This document shows, piece after piece, positions 43,005 through 50,902 of a DNA stretch of 64,000 nt. Origin of the DNA: Microbacterium sp. zg-B96 (lineage in GTDB: Bacteria > Actinomycetota > Actinomycetes > Actinomycetales > Microbacteriaceae). The first letter of the stretch is position 1, and every line of letters begins with the position of its first letter. A program made the position numbers and the translations under genes. The stretch spans positions 496,001 through 560,000 of the forward strand of contig NZ_CP126738.1 of assembly GCF_030246865.1 (NCBI RefSeq), read 5' to 3'. Under the pieces are notes generated by a model that worked only from the letters and a program-made list of their open reading frames with translations, was not told the DNA's origin and made no database searches.

Positions 43005-45630
43005 GGTCGAGCACCTCCGCCACCGTCAGCTCCAGGCCCTCGGACACCGCGGCATCCAATTCCTCACCCTTCCCCGCATCACGCAGCGCCTGCAGCGGCG
43101 CCAGGTGGTAGTCGAACGCGCCCCGGTTGCCCAGACCAGTGCGCCGGCGAAGTCGCTGCGACGCGCCCAGCAGCAGCCCCGCCGCCATCGCGTTGCCCGC
43201 CGCTGCCTGCACTGCCACGAACGTCTCCAGGCCGTAGGCCGTGCCGTCGTCGTGACCGAGCGCGACGGAGAGCTCGAAGGATGCCACGAAATCGGCCGTG
43301 CCCCCGTCGGCATCCCCGCTGAGCAGCCTCGCCCAGCCGCGGTGATTCTGCGCGATGACGATGCCGAGCCGCTCGCCCTGAGCCTGCGCCAGTGCGAGGC
43401 TCTGCTCGAAGCGCGACCGGGCGGACTCCGGGGAGCCGGTGGCCAGATCGAGACGCCCCAGCATCACCAGGGACATCGCCTGCCCCCAGGTGTCCTGCGC
43501 ATGCTGGAACCGGGCGTAGCTGCGCTCGAGCTCGTCCGTCGCGGCGGCGACGTCGGGTACCGGCACCCGCGCCAGCTGCGCGAGCCCCACCGACACCCCC
43601 GCCAGCGCCGCGCCGTCCTCGTCGCCGACCTCGTGGAAAAGGTCGCGGCTGGACTCCAGCCCCGGCATGGGGTCGTAGTCGTCCTGCTGCCAGAAGCGCA
43701 CGGCGTTGACGTAGTACAGCGCGATCGCCCGGCTGCGCGGAGTGAGGGCGATGTCCTCGCGGTCGGCGGCCGCCAGCAGTTCCGCCATCCAGCCCGCCAC
43801 GAGACCGAGGTAGCCGGCGATCCACAGGAACAGGTACAGGTGCCAGGCGTACTCGGCTGCGGCATCCAATTCGTGTCTGTTCAGCAGCGTGCGCATGACG
43901 GCGGCGAGATTGTCGATCTCCAGTTCCAGCCGTGCCAGCCACTCCAGTTGATCGGAACCGCGTAAACCGTCGCCGGCATCCTCGGCCAACGACAGGTAGG
44001 CGCGGATCCACCCCTGCACGTTGCGCTCGGCCTCGTCGGCCGGCTGCATGCCCAGCGCGTAGGAGCGCACCGTGCCCAGCAGCCGGAACGCCGGGATCTC
44101 GCCGGCATCCACGCGGCTGAGCAGACTGGCGTCGGTGAGAGCTTCGAGCACGTCGAACGGGTCGTCGACGCCGGCGCTCGCGAGAACGTGCTCGGCGGTC
44201 GCCAGGGCGAAGGAGCCGGAGAACGGGGCGAGCACCCCGAGCGCGGTGCGGGAGCGCTCGTCGAGCAGATCGACGCTCCACTCGATCGTGCGGGCCAGCG
44301 CGCGCTGCCGGTCGGGAAGGTCCCGCGCGCCGTCGACCAGCAGGGTGAGTGCGGAATCCAGGCGGGCGAGGATCTGCTGCGGGCTCAGGATGCGCGCCCG
44401 CGCGGCGGCCAGCTCGATCGCGAGGGGGATTCCATCGAGCACCCGGGTGATCGCGATCACGGCGGGGGTGTTCTCCGGCGTCAGGCGGAACGACGGCCGC
44501 ACCGCCGTCGCACGCTGCACGAACAGCGACACGGCCGAAGTGCAGGCGGCGATCTCGTTGTCGGTGTCGGGCTCGGGGGTTTCGAGCGGCCCCACCTCGA
44601 AGACCTGCTCCGCCCGCAGCCGCAGTGGGGAACGGCTGGTCACCAACAGCTGCAACCGGGGCGCGCCGCTGACCAACTGGACGAGCACATCGGATGCCGC
44701 CATGAGGTGTTCCATGTTGTCCACGACCAGCAGCACGTCGCGGTCGACGATCGCCGCCTGCACCTTGTACGCCAGCGGCTCGTCGCCCACATTGCGCACG
44801 CCGAGGGCGCGGGCGATCACCGTGATCACCGTTTCGGGGCGGGTGACCGACTCCAGCGCCGCGAAGGCGACGTCGCGGCCGGAGGTCGCGGCATCCAGGG
44901 CGAGCTCGATCGCGAGGCGCGACTTGCCGACGCCGCCCGGTCCGGTGAGCGTGAGGATGCGCACGCCGGGGCGTGCGAGCAGCGCGCGGGCGGCATCCAT
45001 CTCGGTCTCCCGGCCGACCAGCGACGAGTAGGGTGCCGGGATCGCGCCGACGATCGAGAGCGAGCCGGTGGGCGATGGGTCGAACACGGTGGCTGCTGTG
45101 GCTTCGGCGGCCGCAGCCTCGGCCGCTGCGACTTGCGCCGCTGCGGCCTCTGCCGCGTCGAAGCGTTCGGCGAGGAGGGTCGCGATGTCGGCGAGCACCA
45201 GGTCGGCGAGCTCCTCGGGCGTGTGGAATGACTTGTACGAGGTGCGGTCATCGGAGCGGACGGCGTCGAGCAGGCCGGACAGGCGCTCCTCGCGCTTCGG
45301 GGCCGGCTCCTTGATGTAGATCAGCGACGGCAGGGCGGTGGAGAGACGGTATTCGTCCTCGAGGCCGGAGATCTTCTCATCCGGGGCGACCCAGCCGTAG
45401 CGTTCCCAGTACAGGCCGATAAAGATGTCGCTCTGCTCGAGGTAGGAGCGGTACAGGGCGCGCGGCGGGTGGGGCCGGGCGCCGAGCTCGAACATCACCG
45501 GGGCCAGGTGCAGCCGCTCGAGCACGGCGCGCACGGCGCGGCGCTCAGGCTCGAGCTCCCTCAACGTGGAACTGATGAAGACTCGGATGCGCTGATCGGG
45601 CGTGCGAATCTGTGGTTTCGCGGCATCCAT
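42991..45630 (-). CDS. DUF4062 plus STAND-type ATPase with TPR-like C-terminus
   Basis: An 879-residue multidomain protein. Residues 15-155 are a DUF4062 domain (RVFISSTLRELEPERRAVRA, then DIFIGLYWERYGW and EDEYRLS). An Ala/Glu-rich coiled stretch (155-180) leads to an AAA/NB-ARC-like ATPase: Walker A GPGGVGKS (230-237), Walker B DVLLVVDN (298-305), then LLVTSRSPL and GIPLAIELAAARAR, as in COG3903/AfsR-type ATPases. Residues 520-879 are helical repeats resembling TPRs. DUF4062 has a TIR/SLOG-like fold in several STAND proteins. The layout (N-terminal effector, switch NTPase, repeat sensor) matches defence or signalling STAND proteins. ATG at 45630; the upstream in-frame extension is GC-rich spacer. 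Confidence 0.85.
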   Translation of the reverse strand: MDAAKPQIRTPDQRIRVFISSTLRELEPERRAVRAVLERLHLAPVMFELGARPHPPRALYRSYLEQSDIFIGLYWERYGWVAPDEKISGLEDEYRLSTALPSLIYIKEPAPKREERLSGLLDAVRSDDRTSYKSFHTPEELADLVLADIATLLAERFDAAEAAAAQVAAAEAAAAEATAATVFDPSPTGSLSIVGAIPAPYSSLVGRETEMDAARALLARPGVRILTLTGPGGVGKSRLAIELALDAATSGRDVAFAALESVTRPETVITVIARALGVRNVGDEPLAYKVQAAIVDRDVLLVVDNMEHLMAASDVLVQLVSGAPRLQLLVTSRSPLRLRAEQVFEVGPLETPEPDTDNEIAACTSAVSLFVQRATAVRPSFRLTPENTPAVIAITRVLDGIPLAIELAAARARILSPQQILARLDSALTLLVDGARDLPDRQRALARTIEWSVDLLDERSRTALGVLAPFSGSFALATAEHVLASAGVDDPFDVLEALTDASLLSRVDAGEIPAFRLLGTVRSYALGMQPADEAERNVQGWIRAYLSLAEDAGDGLRGSDQLEWLARLELEIDNLAAVMRTLLNRHELDAAAEYAWHLYLFLWIAGYLGLVAGWMAELLAAADREDIALTPRSRAIALYYVNAVRFWQQDDYDPMPGLESSRDLFHEVGDEDGAALAGVSVGLAQLARVPVPDVAAATDELERSYARFQHAQDTWGQAMSLVMLGRLDLATGSPESARSRFEQSLALAQAQGERLGIVIAQNHRGWARLLSGDADGGTADFVASFELSVALGHDDGTAYGLETFVAVQAAAGNAMAAGLLLGASQRLRRRTGLGNRGAFDYHLAPLQALRDAGKGEELDAAVSEGLELTVAEVLDRVRP

Positions 45631-45708
45631 GAAGTGATACTCCCGCCGTGGCGTTCGCGAGTAAAGGGGCCGGGTGCCGCGGCGCTCGATGACCACCCCG
45701 CACGCTGC

Positions 45709-45828
45709 CGAGTGAGTATTCAGGCTGCCGAGTGAGTATTCGCGCTGGCGAGTGAGTATTCGCGTCGGGCGCGACGAATACTCACTCGCCGCGACGAATA
45801 CTCACTCGAGGGGACGAATACTCACTCG
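45709..45828. repeat. 14-bp repeat array B, three direct plus three inverted copies
   Basis: CGAGTGAGTATTC[AG] occurs at 45709, 45729 and 45749, then its complement CGAATACTCACTCG at 45775, 45795 and 45815. Both halves keep an exact 20-bp period, and the whole forms an inverted repeat centred near 45768. It fills the gap between the STAND-type ATPase start and the ppx stop (45836). Spacer 6-mers differ between copies, while the 14-mer is conserved, so the word itself is under selection. Confidence 0.95.
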
Positions 45829-45835
45829 GCAGCCG

Positions 45836-46780
45836 TCAGACGCCGGGGGCACTCCACGACAGCGACTCGATGTACCGCAGCAGCACGCCCTCGCGCAGGG
45901 CCCAGGGGCTGATCTCCAGCTCCTCGACGTCGAGCGCCTTCATCGCCTGGTGCATCACCACGGCAGCCGCGACGATCTGGAACGTGCGGTCCGCCGTGAT
46001 CCCCGGCAGGGCCTCCCGCGCCTCGGCGGGGATGCGGGCCAGCCGCGGGATCCACGCCTTCAGCGCCGAACGCGGCAGCACCCACCGCTCGATGCCCGAC
46101 CACCCCGGCACCGGATACCCGGCAAGCTTCGCCAGCGACCGGATCGCCTTCGACGACCCCACCACGTGGTCGGGCCGCGGCATCGTCTTGAACACCTCGG
46201 CCACCGGCGCGAGCGTCTTGCGCGCGTGATCGCGCAGCCGGTCGACGTCGTGCTCGCTGGGCGGGTCGTTCGGCAGGTACTTCACCGTCATGCGTCCGGC
46301 CCCCAGGGGGACGGATGCCGCAGCCTCCGGCAGCTCGTCGTGGCCGGCGGCCAGTTCGAGCGAACCGCCGCCGATGTCGAACAGCAGGATCTGGCCGGCG
46401 GACCACCCGAACCAGCGGCGCACCGCCAGGAACGTGAACCGCGCCTCGGTCTCGCCGCCGAGCACCTGCAGATCCTGCCCGAGGGCCTCCTCGATGCGCG
46501 CGATCACCTTCTTGCCGTTCTTGGCCTCGCGCACGGCACTGGTCGCCGTCGCGAGGAGTTCGACGACGTTCTCGCGAGCCGCGATATCGCGTGCCTCACT
46601 GACCGCGTTCACCAGCGCGGTCACGCCCTCGTCGCTGATCGAGCCATCCGGCTCGAGGTAGCGCATCAGCCGCAGCACGGTGCGCTTGCTGGTGGTCGCA
46701 TGGGGCCTGCCGCCGGGGATCACATCCGCGATCAGCAGATGGACCGTATTCGAACCGATATCGAGGACTCCGAGGCGCAC
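45836..46780 (-). CDS. Ppx/GppA-family phosphatase
   Basis: A 314-residue protein of the ASKHA fold. The N-terminal phosphate-binding motif is VLDIGSNTVHLLIADV and the second is LLFDIGGGSLELA. It lacks the C-terminal HD domain of long Ppx proteins, as is usual for actinobacterial Ppx. Such enzymes hydrolyse polyphosphate or pppGpp; which one applies cannot be told from sequence. GTG at 46780 is preferred since it places the motif at the N-terminus. Repeat array B starts 8 bp after its stop. Confidence 0.9.
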   Translation of the reverse strand: MRLGVLDIGSNTVHLLIADVIPGGRPHATTSKRTVLRLMRYLEPDGSISDEGVTALVNAVSEARDIAARENVVELLATATSAVREAKNGKKVIARIEEALGQDLQVLGGETEARFTFLAVRRWFGWSAGQILLFDIGGGSLELAAGHDELPEAAASVPLGAGRMTVKYLPNDPPSEHDVDRLRDHARKTLAPVAEVFKTMPRPDHVVGSSKAIRSLAKLAGYPVPGWSGIERWVLPRSALKAWIPRLARIPAEAREALPGITADRTFQIVAAAVVMHQAMKALDVEELEISPWALREGVLLRYIESLSWSAPGV

Positions 46781-46948
46781 GTGGCAAGCGTAGTGGGGCA
46801 GCGGCGTGCGGATGGCGCGCCCACCCGGTGTCCCACATCGAGTTACCTCGCCGAAACATCGCGCCGGGGCATCGCGAAACAGCGCGTCGCTAGCGTCGGA
46901 TCGCTCGCACACAGCGAATCCACACTGTCCATGCCTCCAGGAGGTCCG

Positions 46949-47722
46949 GTGCAATCACCACCGAGCAGTACCCCGAGCACCACCCCCCACGCCACACGCA
47001 AGAACAAGGCGCCCTACGCGATCGTCGGCGGCGCGACTCTCGCCGCGGCGGCGATCGTCGCCGGCTTCATCGCCATCCCCGCCGTCAGTGGCGCGACCGG
47101 CGCCGAGGCCCCCGATACCCGTGAGGTGGCGGTCGTGACCGACAAGCCCGTGCTCGGCGCCGCGCGCGACGCGCTCAGCCAGGACGAGCTCAGCTACGCG
47201 CTGCACCTGGCCACGGCGGGGGACAGCCTGCCCGACGGCGTCACGTCGGTCGACGGCTCCGACGCCCCGCAGGTGCTCTCCATCGACGTCGCCACCCGAG
47301 ACGTCGACCAGACCGACCGCATCGTCGACGTGGTCCTGTACGACTACACGTCCAACAAGGCGATCCTGCAGTCGGTCAACCTCACCACCGCGGTCATCGA
47401 CAGCTCGTCGCGTGAAGGAGTGCAGCCGCCGCCCAGCGCCGACGAGATCGACTTCGCGTTCTCGCTGTTCTTGGCCGATGAGGCCGCCAGCGCGGCCGTT
47501 CGCGAAGAGTTCACCGCCATCACCGGCGACGCACTGGCATCCATCGATCAGCTCGGCGTCAGCGGCGGCTCGTTCGTGCCGGATGCCGGATCGGTCGGCG
47601 GGGAGCACTGCGCGATCGACCGCTGCGTCGAGATGCAGTTCCGCGTTCCCGGCGGCGGCTACCTCGACACGACGGCATTCGTCGTCGACCTGTCCACCCG
47701 GTCCGTGATCGGCATCCGATGA
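46949..47722 (+). CDS. Membrane-anchored extracytoplasmic protein of unknown function
   Basis: A 257-residue protein. A Pro/Ser/Thr-rich start (MQSPPSSTPSTTPHATRKNK) precedes one membrane segment (about 27-50), followed by an extracellular domain of about 200 residues. Two nearby cysteines (HCAIDRCVEMQF) could bind a cofactor or form a disulfide. The GTG at 46949 has a perfect AGGAGG 4-5 bp upstream, which decides the start over an ATG at 46931. Its stop overlaps the amine-oxidase-like gene by 4 bp (ATGA), so they are coupled. No family is recognised. Confidence 0.75.
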   Translation: MQSPPSSTPSTTPHATRKNKAPYAIVGGATLAAAAIVAGFIAIPAVSGATGAEAPDTREVAVVTDKPVLGAARDALSQDELSYALHLATAGDSLPDGVTSVDGSDAPQVLSIDVATRDVDQTDRIVDVVLYDYTSNKAILQSVNLTTAVIDSSSREGVQPPPSADEIDFAFSLFLADEAASAAVREEFTAITGDALASIDQLGVSGGSFVPDAGSVGGEHCAIDRCVEMQFRVPGGGYLDTTAFVVDLSTRSVIGIR

Positions 47723-49659
47723 AAGGCGCGTCCCCCGTGAAGAAGCTCTCCCGCGCGATCGGAATCGGCGTGACGACACTCGTCGCTGCCGCCGGCCTCG
47801 CCATCGTCCCTGCGACCGCGGCCACCGCCGCGCCCCCGCCCATCAACTGCTCCGGTGACGCGCTCATCGAGAAGTCGTTCGACAACGGCACGTCCTGGCA
47901 GATGTGCTGGCGCGTCGACAGCAAGAAGGGCCTCGTGCTCGAGCAGGTCGCGGTCAAGGCGCCTCAGGAGACGGCGTATCGCCGCGTGCTCGACTCGGTC
48001 TACCTCGGCCAGCTGCACGTGCCGTACGACACCGGCAAGAGCCTGTGGAACGACATCACCTCCTACGGGTTCGGCAACCAGTACCTGCAGAAGCTCAGCG
48101 CCGCGGAGTGCGGCGACGGTGCCCTGCGGGACGTCGCGCAGACGTGGAGCACCACCCGCCGCGGTGAGACCACGACGTACATGCGCACGATCCCGGCGCT
48201 GTGCATCACCGACACCACGAGCCCCATGGCGTACCGCTCGCACGAGCAGACGTGGGGCTCCATCGAAGACGCACCGCTGTTCACCGCCGAGAGCCAGGGC
48301 TTCAGCCTGCAGATCATCTCCAAGGTCGACTGGTACGAGTACGCCACCAAGATCGAGTTCACCGACGAGGGCGGCATCGCTTTCGACCTGGGCGCGACCG
48401 GCGACGTCTCTTATGAGGACTTCGACGCGGATGCCACGACGGGCTGGCCGATCGGCGCCGGCGACACCGCGCTGGCGGCATCCCACTGGCACAACGCGAT
48501 CTGGCGCCTGGACTTCGGTCTGGACGGGCAGAACGCGATGGCCGTGGAGCAGTACGACTCCGAGCTCGGTGAGCAGGGCGTCAAGGTGCCGCTGATGCAC
48601 ACGACCGCCACGACGATCACGAACCCCGCCAATCTCGCGCCGGTCGATGACCTCACCTGGTGGCGGGTGCTCGCTCCGAACAGCCTCAACGCCGACGGCC
48701 ACGAGCGCTCGTACGAGTTCGTGTTCCCCGGTTCGCAGCTGTACGCCGGCGACCCGGTGACCCAGCCCCTGCTGACGTTCACCAACTACAACGCCTGCCA
48801 GGAGTACGCCACCAACAACCTCAACCCGGCGTGTGCCGAGAAGAACCTCATCGAGTACGCCGCCACCGCTGCGGGTCAAGCTCTCACCGACCCGGTGGCC
48901 TGGGTGAACAGCGGCTTCCACCACGTCGTGCGCGACGAGGATCAGAGCCCGATGCAGACGCACTGGCAGTCGTTCTCGATCATGCCGCGCGACTGGACGA
49001 GCCAGTCGATGGGCACCCCGTCGGGCCGCTCGTGCATCAACGGCGACCCCGGCGGCGAGATCCACACCGACGAGTCGCCGTGTGAGGTCGTCGAGCCCGA
49101 GACGCCGGAGAACCCGGAGACCCCGGAGACCCCGGGCACGCCGGGCACGCCGGGCACCCCGGAGCCGAGCCCGAACCCGACCGACCCGGCAGCGCCCGGT
49201 GACGGTGGCGGCGACGGGGGCAGCGACGAAGACGGTGGCGACAGCGACGAGCCCGACACCGGTGCGAGCATCGCGCTGTCGTCGACCAGCCTCACCGCGG
49301 GCGGATCGTTCCGGCTGACCGGTTCCGGCTTCACCCCCGGCGAGAAGATCGAGGTCACCCTGCACTCCGACCCGATCGCCGTCGGAACGCTGACCGCCGA
49401 CGCCGCAGGGGCGGTGTCCGGGAGCCTCACCGTTCCCGCCGCGGCCCCCAGCGGCGCGCACCGGATCGTCGCCGTCGGCGCTGATTCGGGGCTTGAGGCA
49501 TCCGTCGATGTGACGGTGTCCGCGGCCGGAGCGCTCGCCATCACCGGCGGCACACTCGCCGCCGGCGGTGCCGCGCTCGGAGGCGTGCTGTTGCTTCTGA
49601 TCGGGGCTGCGTTGCTGATCAAGCGGCGGCGCCACACGCAGGCGGTGTTCGCCTCCTGA
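47719..49659 (+). CDS. Copper-amine-oxidase-like protein, wall-anchored
   Basis: A 646-residue exported protein with a signal peptide (about 1-38). Residues 60-430 align, by motif, with the catalytic domain of copper amine oxidases: VPY (101-103); HEQTWG (175-180, cf. HEEDxG); WYEY with Tyr206 at the topaquinone position (usually NYDY/NYEY); HWH (256-258) as two copper ligands; and GFHHVVRDED with His402 as the third (cf. THFPRxED). The base Asp of YFDTGE appears replaced by Gly117 in YGFGN. A Pro/Glu/Gly-rich linker, an Ig-like domain (about 505-600), and the sortase-like motif LAITG (606) with helix and RRRH tail follow. Oxidase activity is uncertain. Confidence 0.7.
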   Translation: MKGASPVKKLSRAIGIGVTTLVAAAGLAIVPATAATAAPPPINCSGDALIEKSFDNGTSWQMCWRVDSKKGLVLEQVAVKAPQETAYRRVLDSVYLGQLHVPYDTGKSLWNDITSYGFGNQYLQKLSAAECGDGALRDVAQTWSTTRRGETTTYMRTIPALCITDTTSPMAYRSHEQTWGSIEDAPLFTAESQGFSLQIISKVDWYEYATKIEFTDEGGIAFDLGATGDVSYEDFDADATTGWPIGAGDTALAASHWHNAIWRLDFGLDGQNAMAVEQYDSELGEQGVKVPLMHTTATTITNPANLAPVDDLTWWRVLAPNSLNADGHERSYEFVFPGSQLYAGDPVTQPLLTFTNYNACQEYATNNLNPACAEKNLIEYAATAAGQALTDPVAWVNSGFHHVVRDEDQSPMQTHWQSFSIMPRDWTSQSMGTPSGRSCINGDPGGEIHTDESPCEVVEPETPENPETPETPGTPGTPGTPEPSPNPTDPAAPGDGGGDGGSDEDGGDSDEPDTGASIALSSTSLTAGGSFRLTGSGFTPGEKIEVTLHSDPIAVGTLTADAAGAVSGSLTVPAAAPSGAHRIVAVGADSGLEASVDVTVSAAGALAITGGTLAAGGAALGGVLLLLIGAALLIKRRRHTQAVFAS

Positions 49660-49664
49660 CCCCC

Positions 49665-49699
49665 GTGGCGGTCCGGCCCTCCGCGGGCCGGACCGCCAC
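49665..49699 (+). terminator. Intrinsic terminator after the amine-oxidase-like gene
   Basis: A perfect 15-bp stem, GTGGCGGTCCGGCCC with its complement, around the loop TCCGC, followed by CTTCGTCTTCC. It starts 5 bp after the amine-oxidase-like stop and ends 26 bp before DUF305, so it should reduce but may not abolish read-through. Confidence 0.8.
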
Positions 49700-49725
49700 C
49701 TTCGTCTTCCCGCCGAGGAGCCTTC

Positions 49726-50367
49726 ATGCGTCGACCGCTCGCCGCCGCCGTCTCGCTCGCGGTGCTGCTGCTGGGCGGTGCCGTCGCCGTCGGCGTGCCG
49801 CTGGTGCCCCCCAGCGCCGCGCAATCCGCCGGGGCTTCCGCCGCCGCGGGTGCGGCCCCGGCGTCCGGCTCCGTCGACGCGGCACCGCGGGACGACTCCG
49901 GCGACGACCTGCCGAACGAAGCCGACATCGCGTTCGCGGCGATGATGATCCCGCATCACCAGCAGGCGATCGACCTGTCCCGCATCCTCGCGGCGACCCC
50001 CGGCATTGACGAGACGTCGACGGCGTTGGCCGCTTACATCGAGCGCGACCAGGCTGCCGAGATCGCGCAGATGCAGAGCTGGTCGGATGCCTGGCACGAG
50101 ATCGGCATCATGGACCACGGTCACACCGGCACGATGTCGGGCATGGCCACCGCGGAGCAGATCGCCGCCTTCGACGGGCAGGAAGGCGCCCCGGCGGAGA
50201 AGGCGTTCCTCGCGCTGATGATCGCCCACCACGAGGGCGCGATCCAGATGGCGCGCAGAGCGATCGCCGACGGCGATAACAGCTTCATCCGGGCGCTGTC
50301 CAAGCACATCGCTGCCGAGCAGCAACGCGAGATCGAGGCGATGACCGCGAGGCTGGGGCTGCTGTGA
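49726..50367 (+). CDS. DUF305-family exported protein
   Basis: A 213-residue protein with a signal peptide (about 1-32), a Ser/Ala-rich spacer and a four-helix DUF305 domain. Metal-binding-type pairs are MMIPHHQQAID (about 74-84) and LMIAHHEGAIQMARRAI in the second half, plus MDHGHTGTMSGM between them. DUF305 proteins have a ferritin-like fold and several, including CopM-like members, are linked to copper handling. Next to a copper-amine-oxidase-like gene, delivery of copper is an attractive but unproven role. GAGGAGCC precedes the ATG. Confidence 0.88.
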   Translation: MRRPLAAAVSLAVLLLGGAVAVGVPLVPPSAAQSAGASAAAGAAPASGSVDAAPRDDSGDDLPNEADIAFAAMMIPHHQQAIDLSRILAATPGIDETSTALAAYIERDQAAEIAQMQSWSDAWHEIGIMDHGHTGTMSGMATAEQIAAFDGQEGAPAEKAFLALMIAHHEGAIQMARRAIADGDNSFIRALSKHIAAEQQREIEAMTARLGLL

Positions 50368-50368
50368 C

Positions 50369-50902
50369 ATGAAGGTGTGGCAGCAGGTGAGCATCGCCGG
50401 CATCGTGGCGGTGGTGCTTGGCGCCGCGCTCGCCGCAGGGTCGCACGTCACGGTCTTCCGCGTGGAGTCCGCGTCGATGGCACCCGCCGTGCCGGTCGGG
50501 GATGTCGTGGTGGCAGGCCGCACCGACGGCAGCACGCCGGCGCGCTCCGACATTGTGGTGTTCACCGATCCGGGGGAGTGGGCCGGTCGCGTGGCCCGGC
50601 TCACCGGCACGGACGAGGTGTCGCCGACGTTCGTGAAGCGCGTGGTCGGGCTGCCGGGGGAGAGGGTGGTCTGCTGCGACGCCGCGGGACGGGTGACGGT
50701 CGACGGGGTGCCGCTCGCGGAGCCCTATCTGGCCGACCCGGACGCGCTGGCCAGCGTGCTCGCGTTCGACGTGACCGTCCCCGCCGATGCCGTGTTCGTG
50801 CTGGGCGACAACCGCGCGGCATCCATCGACTCCCGCTACCTCGGGACCGTGCCGGTGCCTGTGATCGTCGGCACCCTTCAGTTCACGCTCGACATCCCCT
50901 GA
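50369..50902 (+). CDS. Small type I signal peptidase
   Basis: A 177-residue S26-family peptidase with one N-terminal membrane helix. The catalytic Ser36 lies in ESASMAP and Lys90 in VKRVVGLPGE; the later box is VLGDNRAASIDSRYLG. It is shorter than housekeeping LepB of actinobacteria and starts 1 bp after DUF305, so it is likely dedicated to the neighbouring exported proteins, like SipW/pilin-type peptidases. Its last 25 bp overlap the convergent IclR gene. A VCC pair (about residues 101-102) could form a disulfide. Confidence 0.88.
   Translation: MKVWQQVSIAGIVAVVLGAALAAGSHVTVFRVESASMAPAVPVGDVVVAGRTDGSTPARSDIVVFTDPGEWAGRVARLTGTDEVSPTFVKRVVGLPGERVVCCDAAGRVTVDGVPLAEPYLADPDALASVLAFDVTVPADAVFVLGDNRAASIDSRYLGTVPVPVIVGTLQFTLDIP

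Noticed and set aside
42061..45828. Possible CRISPR arrays (short regularly spaced repeats)
   Set aside because: Repeats are 14 bp with 6-bp spacers, partly inverted, and no cas gene is present; this does not fit CRISPR.
45752..46948. Long in-frame N-terminal extension of the gene at 46949
   Set aside because: It runs antisense through ppx and the repeat array; a perfect AGGAGG marks the GTG at 46949.
47659..50610. Open frame of 983 codons on the minus strand
   Set aside because: It is antisense to the amine-oxidase-like and DUF305 genes, which have signal peptides, motifs and ribosome-binding sites. Long antisense frames are expected at this GC content.
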